Shown here one piece after another: positions 49,775 to 61,149 of a stretch of 64,000 bases of DNA. Every line of letters starts with the position of its first letter. Within the stretch, counting starts at the first letter, position 1. This DNA is from Strongyloides papillosus (lineage: Eukaryota > Nematoda > Chromadorea > Rhabditida > Strongyloididae), in the NCBI GenBank assembly GCA_005656395.1, contig SRSI01000043.1, forward strand, positions 372,001 to 436,000. The letters are read 5' to 3'. Both the position numbers and the translations under genes were made by a program. The notes under the pieces are model-generated. The model did no database searches and had not been told where the DNA came from. It saw nothing but the letters and a program-made list of their open reading frames with translations.

Positions 49775-50115
49775 TGTAATTCTATTTTGCATTTTTTTGC
49801 ACCCCTATATTATACCTTATGTATTGTGTTGTTTATTGATCTATATGTTTATTTTGCTTTTTTATACACTTTACGATGTTTATTTTGCATTTTTTTGTAC
49901 ATCTATATATTACCTCATAATCAGTACTATTAATTAAACTATAACTCTATTTTGCATTTTTATACACTTTATGATGTCTATTTTGCATTTTTTGTACTTC
50001 TATATATTGCTTCCTAACCAGTATTATTTATTTAACTACATAGTTATTTTGTACTTTTATACATCGTACGATGTCTATTTTGCATTTTTATACACTATTA
50101 TATACAATACGAAGT
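49775..50115. repeat. Cluster of seven CTATTTTGCATTTTT motifs
   Basis: Copies near 49780, 49850, 49881, 49950, 49978, 50043 and 50075 read (C/T)TATTTTG(C/T)ATTTTT, most followed by (G/A)TACA. Several are preceded by ACGATGT or ATGATGT. The same word, GGCTATTTTGC, is part of the terminal inverted repeat of the element that contains them. They could be transposase-binding subterminal repeats. Confidence 0.6.
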
Positions 50116-50234
50116 ATTTTTATTCCATATTGTTGTATATTATATTGTTAAAACAGATGTCGAAAAATACAAAATAGCCGTTACAACTTGTTGTCATGCG
50201 CCATATAAACGAGTGGTGAAACGACGTGCCGCCC

Positions 50235-50386
50235 ATTTTTACAATCTCTCTTGTTGTGGGATCTTTTAATTCGAGAAGCATTTTATCCAATTTGTCATTT
50301 ATGGTATCCATAGTAATGTCCGTAGTTGAGTAAGAAAAATTGAAAACGTTAAACAAAAGAAGCAATGAAATCAACAGCTTGACCAT
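50235..50386 (-). pseudogene. Secreted protein gene truncated at the TIR-element edge
   Basis: Signal peptide MVKLLISLLLLFNVFNFSYS followed by about 30 residues (DTINDKLDKMLLELKDPTTR), after which the frame runs into the element end (KMGGTSFHHS is element sequence). It is a paralog of the next gene, which begins with a similar signal and acidic/Met-Leu helix (FINFSYS...EMETKLDRM). The remainder was not found on the far side of the element. Confidence 0.6.
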
Positions 50387-50597
50387 GATGCTTCAAGTTG
50401 AAATTCACATTAAAAAAACTGATTTAATAAAATTTTTTATTGTAAAATTTTTCTTATAAAATAGTTGAATGTAAATTTTTTAATGTGTATATATAAAATA
50501 TCATTGAGAAATGCAAAAAAATAAGATTTAAATAAGAAATAAAATTTTGTATAATTTAAATTCATTCATTTTTTGGTTGTCTATGTGACCGTCCGTG

Positions 50598-51089
50598 TTA
50601 CTTCTTTACAGGATCTGGGCTATAAGGTAGAGGAGATTTGCTAGGATTAGTATTTTTGTTTGGTTTTTCGATTGGTCCATTTTTGTTAACTATATAAATG
50701 ATATCACCATCATCATTATCCCATCCAGCCTGTGCAGCAACATTTAGAGATCTTTTTGGTTTATCAAAATCTTGAGTAAGGTATGGCAATAATTTTTTTT
50801 CTATCTGGGAAACCAATGCTTTTACATTTCTTAAATTTTTCTTTATCTCAAGTTCTACAAAAGGCTTCATCAGAACATATTGTTCATAGTTTCCCATCTC
50901 CATATTAGGATTAACGTCCTTAAATTTATCTTTTAATATTTGAATTTTTTTCATTCTATCAAGTTTTGTTTCCATTTCATTTAAAAGTTCATCACGCATG
51001 ATTTCGGCTACAGAATCCGATGAAGCTTTAAGTGAATAAGAAAAATTGATAAAGCCGAGTAAGCAAAGGAAAGAAATAAAAAATTTCAT
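50598..51089 (-). CDS. Small secreted protein with dibasic processing site
   Basis: 163 residues from the ATG at 51087-51089, which opens the signal peptide MKFFISFLCLLGFINFSYS; the longer ORF adds 17 residues upstream. A helical, charged pro-region follows, then KPKRS (a dibasic site) and an acidic, Asn/Pro-rich tail (DNDDGDIIYIV...SKSPLPYSPDPVKK). A TATATAAAAG box lies about 30-40 bp upstream. The neighbour at 50235-50386 is a truncated paralog. Role unknown; precursor of a secreted peptide is one reading. Confidence 0.65.
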   Translation of the reverse strand: MKFFISFLCLLGFINFSYSLKASSDSVAEIMRDELLNEMETKLDRMKKIQILKDKFKDVNPNMEMGNYEQYVLMKPFVELEIKKNLRNVKALVSQIEKKLLPYLTQDFDKPKRSLNVAAQAGWDNDDGDIIYIVNKNGPIEKPNKNTNPSKSPLPYSPDPVKK

Positions 51090-51216
51090 TTTGTTATTTT
51101 CAATATGATATTCAATACTAAAAAGACCTTTTATATACAATTTGTTTTACATTATGCATGATAATTTATCACAAAAATAATCTTAAGAAATAATACTATT
51201 TAAATGAAGAGTAAAG

Positions 51217-53448
<2,232 letters not shown>

Positions 53449-53927
53449 GAAGCAAACTCATTAATGTATAATATATAACAAAAAAGTTTATTATAAAGTC
53501 TGTTTAATGTTTTCGTTATGTGATAATAAAATATTTCTATTTTTTTTTAAATTATCATTTTTATTTTGTCTATCACTAAAAAGTTTTTAAGATATACTTC
53601 TGATTCAACTTAAACAATTTTATATATTTCATAAAATTTTCTGTTATTTTGTTTGCTAAAAGCAAGCTTAGCTTATCTATTGATGATGGCATAATAATAA
53701 TATAAATAATATAATTTATTAAAAGGCTAGTTAAGAAGAGAGACTACAATATATATAATATTTTATATATTTAAAATATGAATAACTATATATGCATATT
53801 ATGCAACATATTTATTAAAAATAATAATTTTAATTAGAATTTCAAAGTAGTTTCTTAAAATATTTTGTAACTAATAAAAAATGCAATGTTTTATTTTTAA
53901 AATATTCAATATTTGAATTTCAACATT
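53449..53927. other. AT-rich stretch, no gene seen
   Basis: No supported feature between the LTR element and the minisatellite-ended element. Confidence 0.4.
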
Positions 53928-55540
53928 CACACAGAGACAATCTCATCATTTTCTTTCCCAAAAACATTATTCAAATTTAACTATTCATATCATTTTTTTT
54001 CCTGTCCAATCATTTTTTTTCCTATCCAATCATTTTCTTTCCTATTCAATCATTTTCTTAACTAAAAAATCATTTTCTTTTCTATTCAATCATTTTCTTT
54101 ACTAAAAAATCATTTTCATTCCTATACAATCATTTTCTTTCCTAAAAAATCATTTTTAACGCTTACTAATATATTTTCAAGAGATTATGATTCAATGTTA
54201 AAGCTTCACAATACTTTTATTTGTCTGAGTGAAGATAGCGATTTCGTAAGTCAGATATTTTTTTTTACTTTTATTTATAGCCTATTATGTTTATATTACA
54301 TCTTCAAGATAAATCAGAAGATGTTGTTGAACTATTCGGATGTGAAAAAAATTAAAAACATTTGTTTTGGAGAATTTTACAAATAGCTATAAAAATTGCT
54401 TTTTACACCTCAAATAAGAGAAATAAGGCAAAGTTTTTCTTTACTAAAAAATGTTGGAAGTCGTTTTTCGCAAGAAATAAATAATCCACTTGTTAATGAT
54501 CAATTTCATATTACATTAAATAAAATATGTAAGTTGTAAAAATACTATCTTATGATTTAAAAAATTTTTATTTTATTTTATCATTTAAATCAATCTAAAA
54601 ATATATTTATCAATGTTGATAGTTATAAATCTCGAATGGGATTTTCAATTGGTTTTAAAATAGGTACAAACAATAAAATTAAGACTTATTGTCTATTGAT
54701 ACATAGAAGTACTATATTTGAAAATACTTCTTTAGAAAATGTCACTGAAATTTTTTTAATGTTAAATGTATGTTTATAATTGGTGACAGTTTTTTAAAAC
54801 TTTTTTAGTATTTTATACCAAAATTAGAAGTCAGAAACCAAAATTAAACATTGCTTCATTTGTTTACATCAGTTTCTTTATATTAATATAAGTAGGGTCT
54901 TAAGTACAAAACAAAAATTGACGAAAAACTTAAGGGTAAAATAATTTCAATGATGAAACTTTTTTCAGACTAAAAATTTTTTGTATAAATACAATATTAA
55001 TGTGTCATTTTTAATCACATAAAAAATTTGTTGGAATTATTGTTAGATATTTCTTTTACTAAACCAGAATACAATGATTCTATAGACAATTTTTTTATTT
55101 CATTAAATTATCACTTAAAATCTTATAAATGCGTAAGCAAAATATCTTGATAATTACTACATAATTATATTATTTTCAAATATAACTAATTCATATTGTA
55201 CACTTTTTAATTTATAATAAAAATTTTTTTTGATTATTGTAAGTTATATTGTTATTATAAAATATTTTATGATCAAATATACATCCAAGAAAAAAAATGA
55301 TTTTTTAGAAATGAAAATGATATTTTAGGAAAGAAAATGATTTTTTAGGAAAGAAAATGATTGAATAGGAAAAAAAATGATATGAATAGTAAAAAAAATG
55401 ATATTTTAGGAAAAAAAATGATATGAATAGGAAAGAAAATGATTGAATAAGAAAGAAAATGATTGAATAAGAAAGAAAATGATTGAATAGAAAAGAAAAT
55501 GATTGAATAGGAAAGAAAATGATGAGATTGTCTCTGTGTG
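53928..55540. mobile_element. Element with minisatellite terminal inverted repeats
   Basis: Outer ends CACACAGAGACAATCTCATC (53928) and the inverse GATGAGATTGTCTCTGTGTG (55540). Inside each end is a run of about 20-bp units, TCATTTTCTTTCCTATTCAA and variants at the left (to about 54150) and the inverse (GAAAATGATTGAATAGGAAA) at the right (from about 55295). Unit number differs between the ends. The interior has decayed coding-like segments: from 54196 an exon-like piece with GTAAGT...TATAG intron borders, and at about 54610-54780 an open stretch (VDSYKSRMGFSIGF). The superfamily is not recognised. Confidence 0.65.
54195..55140 (+). pseudogene. Decayed ORF inside the minisatellite-ended element
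   Basis: Short open pieces with a plausible 36-nt-type intron (after 54245) and several stops. Recognisable open stretches are LKLHNTFICLSEDSDF, a lysine/leucine-rich piece ending FGCEKN, and SYKSRMGFSIGFKIGTNNKI. Position suggests a former transposase or cargo protein; no motif supports a family. Confidence 0.3.
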
Positions 55541-56048
55541 TTTTAAATTTTTATTCTTAGATTGATCTTGCTTTGTTTTGTGAACTGCTAATGTTTAGAC
55601 TTTAAAAATATTGTCAGTGGAGAGAGGAATATACTATATGAAAAATTTACAATTAAAAATGTTATAACACCTTTGACGTAACTTAACTTTCTTTAGTTTA
55701 GAATCAATAAATTTTTCTCCATTATTTTGTTAGAGAAACTACAATTTTAAAACTTTTATTTATTAATTACAAAATGAATTATATTAAAGGTAAATACATT
55801 TTATCATTAATTTCTAAAAAACGATGCCCAACGAAGATTTTAATTATAAATAAATGTTTTTTAAGTAAATAAATATGTATAAGATTTTGTCTTATTATTG
55901 AATCCATCATAGGATACTCCGTAATTCTTTCTTTTACAAGTCTTCTATAAACTTATAGAAGGTAATACGATTTATTCTGTATTTTTTGATTTTATTAGTT
56001 CTTCGTTTCTAAGTTTACATTGATGTTATTTGACTTTTTTTCAATACA
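55541..56048. other. Intergenic, no gene seen
   Basis: AT-rich and without supported ORFs. Confidence 0.4.
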
Positions 56049-56445
56049 CTAAGTATTTCTAAAGGATTTTATAGGATCCTCCTTCTTTACAGTATTATTT
56101 TCTGTATCGTTATTTGTAAATGCTTTTCTCATTATATTTAAAAATTCATCTATTCGCATATTATCTTCATCACATTCTGGTTCATTATCTTTATAACACT
56201 CTAGTTCTTCATCTTCATTCCCTTCGTTTTCACTATCATCGTCCAATTTTTGTTCTTCATCCCGTTTCTTTCATTATTTTCATTAAATTCTTGTTCTTCA
56301 TCCCATTGGTCTTTCGTTGTCTTCATCCGATCCTAGTCCTCCATCTTTATTAAATTCTTGTCTCTCATCTTCATCCAATTTTAGTTTTATATACGAGTCT
56401 CTATTCTTCTTTTTTAAACCACTTAAATTTTCGAATGGTCTCGCC
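56049..56445 (-). pseudogene. Acidic-repeat protein relic
   Basis: The minus strand encodes Asp/Glu-rich repeats. The last 65 codons are open (EELECYKDNEPECDEDNMR..., stop at 56049). Upstream, related pieces (WDEEQEF, RDEEQKL, DEDERQEF) lie in different frames, separated by at least two frameshifts. It would have been an acidic low-complexity protein. It is arranged divergently to the coiled-coil gene at 56528. Confidence 0.4.
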
Positions 56446-56527
56446 ACGGAAAAAAATAGCAAAATAGCATTTATACGTTCATCTAAATTTCTATACTAAT
56501 TTTAGGTGAAATAGCGTGTCGCCTATC

Positions 56528-57780
56528 ATGTTTAGCCCTGGCGTCTTGAAGAAAGAGGATTTTGCTGAAATGATTCATGACAAAGATCGGAAAATCAAAC
56601 AAAACGACATCGTAAGTTCATAAGTAGTAGAAAATTACTTTTACTTTAAGCATATACAATATTTAGAAGCAACAATAAAAGCTCAAAATGCTGAAATTGA
56701 TAGTTATAGGAATTCTTTAGCTTCATTAACGGATAAGAATATTACATTAGAAGAAAAAAATTGTGCTCTTGAAAAATCAAATCAATTCAAACATTCACAT
56801 TTGAATGAACTTGAAGATAAGATTAAAGAGTGTACAAAAAAGGAAAACAAAATAGAAGAACTGACAACTCAAAATATAAATCTGAGGTCCTGGATCGATA
56901 TTATTTTGAAAGAGTTACAAGATTGTAGATCTTCAGATGAGTCCAAAGCATCTTTCAATGAGACTCAAATTGATATTCTCCATTCTTCCATCTGCTCAGA
57001 AAGCAATGTGTCAGCATATTATAGTCCTACAGAATATGACGATTTGGTAGAACGTTTAGCAAAGAAAGATATTGAGATAAAAGAGTTAACGGGTGAGGTG
57101 GAATGCTTAAGATATGAAAAAAATACAATGTCTTCTGAATTGAATACGTTAAAGGATAAACTTGAAGAAATTGACAATAACTTTAACTATAATCTACTCC
57201 TACGACCATCTCTTGAAAGAATTAGCTTAACAAATCTAATGAATCTTAATGAAGAACATTTAAAAGTTCCACAAAGGGACATAAGTATAGCAACAGAAAT
57301 GTCTGGAAATATTCAATTTATGGATCCAACCATTCGGGTTGAGGAGGAACATTTAAAAAAAAAATTAAAGAACTTGAAATGCGACTATTTGAATGTAACC
57401 AAAAATTACACGAAACAATCGCGACCATGAAATCTCATCAATGCCAAATTAGTTATAAAGATGGAATTGAGGAGGATAATACACAATCTTCAATAGAAGA
57501 AGGTGTAAATGAGAAATGTTTTATTGACTTGGAGAAAACTAAGAAGGCACGTGTAGAAAAAATTAAAAGTTTGGAGGATGTTAATGAATACCTTAAAGCT
57601 GAACTTCTGCCGTCGAACAAACAGAAAAATGATAAAATGGGAGACAGAAAAAGTTCATTCCATTCAAAAAACACTTTAATCACAATAGTTGATTTCATAG
57701 TTGTAGCACTCAAACCTTTTTTTTAATTCAATTATCAGGGAATTACAATGCTTGAAGAAAAATTTATGTACCTTTCTGAA
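56528..57780 (+). pseudogene. Coiled-coil protein gene 1, frameshifted at an A tract
   Basis: Exon 56528-56611, a 39-nt intron (GTAAGT...TTTAAG), a long exon from 56651, then probably a further exon, 57733-57780 (GITMLEEKFMYLSEIKP). The coding sequence is heptad-rich throughout (LEATIKAQNAEIDSYRNSL, KDIEIKELTGEVECLRYEK). The frame breaks at ten A residues, 57355-57364: the open frame continues one frame over (KELEMRLFECNQKLHETIA). A one-base length change in the tract explains it, by mutation or sequencing error. No family recognised; a cytoskeletal, chromosomal or centrosomal structural protein is possible. It could be the 5' half of one gene with the next entry. Confidence 0.6.
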
Positions 57781-58163
57781 ATTAAACCGGTAATTTATTT
57801 TAACATCTAACAATTACACAAAGCATAAACATTTATTTGAAATAAAATTTTATCACTTGTTTACCCTGTACTTTATCATTTTAAAAATTTGAATATAAAG
57901 AATTAATTAATTAATCACTATTTCATCCTTTAAATAGACGTTAAATTAAGAGGAATTTCTAGAAGTGTAATCATTACTACAATATTTTCATTGAGAACTC
58001 TTGAATTACCAAAAAAAACCCAATCACTTTGTTATCGTGATAAAACATTAAGAGAGACATGTAATACCATTACTTATTTACGCGTGGATTAACTATGTCA
58101 TTTGCAACAAATAGTTGTTTTTTTCCCCTGAATCTCTGCTGTACGTAGCGTGGCAAGATAAGA
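57781..58163. other. Spacer or long intron between the coiled-coil genes
   Basis: No convincing exon. An acceptor just before 58158 would keep frame with the preceding exon, so an intron is possible. Confidence 0.35.
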
Positions 58164-59609
58164 ATGTCGAATCTCCAGCCACTTAATGATGATGAACTTT
58201 TTGTTGAAGTCGTCAAAAAGTAAGTTTATTTATCACCAATAACAAACAATTATTTAAGAGCATGGAAAAACATGAGTACTATTGTTGGGAAATTAAAGAA
58301 GATTTCTCGAAGCTTCAACGTAAGAAAGTACCGTACTTCGAGTTGGAGACAAATTTTAGCGGTGATCTAACTGGTGTGGATCACTTATATGATTTATCAA
58401 GAGATGAAATATGTCAATTATATCAACAAGAAAAAATATCTAATGAGAACAAGACAAGAACTAATGAAATGTTGACACGAAGAAAAAATGAACTTGAAGA
58501 TAGGTTAGCTGTTGCTGAGACTATTTGTAATGTATAGAAGAATTTGATGAATAGATTAAATGATACGTTGGGTAAAATGTTTAAATTATTATCTGAGCAT
58601 GAAGCTTCACGAATACAAAAAGCAAGAGAGTGGAAGAACAAAGTTGTTTTCTTGGAAGGGACTGTCACATTTTTTACCAATGAAAATAATGAGTTAAGAG
58701 GTAAAGTCAAAGATCTAATGAATTCACAGTGGAAGAAGGACAAAGAGTTGCTTGATTATAGCAATAAATTGCTTAATGAAGAGGGCGAGAAAAGAAATAT
58801 TCTTGGAGAGTTAAATCTATTGAAAGTTAACCATGAAGGTAATTATTTTTAACTAGTCATACATTTTAATAAACATTTTTAGCACTAAAAAAAGAACACG
58901 AAAATTTGCAAATTAAGTATAATGAATCAATGCAAAAGAATGTAGATGTTAATCAAGCATCTTCTAGAATACATGGGGAACTTGAAAAGATATCAGAGGA
59001 ATTACGAATAGCTTAAGAAAAGATTGATCTTGAGAAACAGACGTGTATTCATATTATTGAAGCAAAAGAACTTGAGTTTGATAAACGACTTAAAACAGAG
59101 AAGGGAAATATTGAGAAAGAGGCAAATAAACAAATGTCATTTCTTCAACGGAAGCATGCAGAGGAAATGTCTAAATTAAGGAATGATACTGATCGGGTGT
59201 TAAATGAAGCAGCTTTGACAGAAAGATCTGATGTGAAGGAAAGGAATATGCTTTCTAGAAGATTGTCTGAATGTGAAAGTATCCTTGAAAATCATGAGAA
59301 GGTCTTTAGTCAGAAGTTTCAGAGGCAGTTGGCAAATAAGTATTGTGAAATTGTGACAGACCTTCAGCAGGGTAATGTTAAGCCGCCAAGAATGGAAACA
59401 GGAAGATCAAAGGTTCCATCTAGATACGCTGAGACATATCTCGGAGAGTTGTGTGGTGAACCCCTCTCTAGAGTAGGTATGTCATCCTCAAAAGGAAATG
59501 AAGGAGAGAAAAGTTACGTGAGATATTTAATCAAGTGATTGAACCTAGACTTTCTCCAAATGGTGGTCGTAAACGTAATTTATCTGCTACCTCAAATTTG
59601 CGAAGATAA
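58164..59609 (+). pseudogene. Coiled-coil protein gene 2, with stops
   Basis: Exon 1 begins at the ATG at 58164 (SNLQPLNDDELFVEVVK). The intron of about 41 nt ends in AG at 58259-58260. A long exon follows to about 58839, then an intron to 58881, then the last exon. Heptad-rich sequence predominates (RRKNELEDRLAVAETIC, SEELRIA, FLQRKHAEEMSKLRNDTDR), with a basic C-terminus containing GGRKRNLSATSNLRR, a possible nuclear signal. In-frame TAG at 58535-58537 and TAA at about 59014, plus a frame change near 59510, interrupt it. Sequence is otherwise well preserved, so decay is recent or the assembly has base errors. Confidence 0.55.
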
Positions 59610-61140
59610 TTTTTGTATTTATATTTGATAATTAACTTTTTTTTAATGATATATTGCTGTATAAAATGTATGTTATTTTTTAAAATTTAACTAAAAAGTT
59701 TGTAGTATGGATAATTTTTTTTATCAATATTTATAACTATTTTGTAGATATTCTTTTTAACGTTGTATATCATTACGATTCTTATTATATTTTCAATTTC
59801 TTTTTCTGTACTATATTTTTAAAAAAATTTGGAAAGTTAATAAATATTATTTCGAAAATAATGCTATTGGATAGCACATTATTTAACAAATTAAATCTCA
59901 TATTTATTTATAGATATTTTATTTTTCTTGAAGTAGAAAAGTTTTTAATGTGAATGTTTTGTAATAATGCAAGGATCATTTATATATTTTATTTATCAAT
60001 AGCAAAAATTATTTCTGTAGAATGCTATGGGTTTGATTTTATGTTTGAATTATCTTTGATTAAATAATTTTAGTAGTTTAATTTTATTTAACAATAAATT
60101 CTTAAACTATACTTTTTTTTATATATTTTATTTTCAAAAATAAATTTTTTTATGAGTTATAGTAAAGTATACTCATAAGTGACAAAAAATACTTACTAAT
60201 GATATAATTTCTCAATAGTTACAAAATATCATGACATCAATTAATTAGGATGTATAAATATATCTTGAATATTATCAAGTGTAAACTTCTCAAGTGAAAT
60301 TCAATATGTATATTAGGTTTTTGAAAAATGTTTTTTATATTAGATTGATAGAAATAAAGTATTAACAAGCAGCAACTCGCCTTGTCGTCGCTGGCTGGGC
60401 ATGTTATTTTTTTCAAATATAGAAAAATCTATAAAATAAAACTTAAAAATCTTTTGTTCCTTAGTAATGCATTGTAAATTCTCAAGTAATATTTTCTGTT
60501 TATCATATTTATAATATTAATGATTACCATAAAAATATTCTATATGTTTTTGAATGTTAAAAATTTCTAAACAATTTGAAAAATTTTTTTATTGTATATT
60601 TTCATGATTCTAAGGTCGTTTGACATTTCAAAAATTTTTCGTAAATTTTTAGTATTGAAATAGAAAAAAAATGAATAGAATGCTTACGTTAAACTTCAAA
60701 CTAGTAATAAAATGCTGGATTTAAGTTACTGAAGATGACAGAAATTCAAATATCAATTTCAGATCATTCTTATGCTTATTTTGGCGTCTTGACGTGTTTA
60801 CAAAAAACTTTTCTACATCTTCCACGTATACTTTTCTCCGAAAAAACTTTCGCATATATTACAATATATGGTGGTAAAATACATCAAATCACTCAGTGTT
60901 ATCATTTTTAAAAGCAAGATGTTGAGCACTTTTTTAATGCTCTAATGAAAATTTTTTTGTTTTTTTATGGTCGTAGGAGTTTTTTTTCTTCCGTAACTTT
61001 TTAACATATTTTTTAATGTCATTTTCATCTTTTTGTTTCAGAAAAGTAGTATAGTCAACCTGTAGGAGCTTCTCGTCCACTACAGATTTTTATTTTGAGG
61101 TAATTAAATATTTATGTACATTATGATTGAATATTTTTAG
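59610..61140. other. Intergenic, no gene seen
   Basis: AT-rich. A possible exon-like piece ends with GAG|GTAATT near 61098, but no reading frame is supported. Confidence 0.35.
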
Positions 61141-61149
61141 AAAAGTACT

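Larger units (their letters stand above)
47868..50233. mobile_element. Candidate TIR element carrying a USP-like gene and a membrane-protein gene
   Basis: The left end, GTCTGCTCACCACCGGCTAT then TTTGC, is the inverse of the right end, ...CAAAATAGCCG...GTGGTGAAACGACGTGCCGC. The right arm has an extra insert of about 35 bp. Two divergent genes fill the middle. A relative at 3719-5910 shares flanking blocks but not the genes. It carries no recognisable transposase, so it would be non-autonomous. Left boundary and target duplication are uncertain. Confidence 0.55.

Noticed and set aside
57355..57364. Programmed -1 frameshifting at the A10 tract of coiled-coil gene 1
   Set aside because: Slippage on poly-A is possible, but there is no downstream structure and a neighbouring gene also has breaks, so mutation or sequencing error is simpler.
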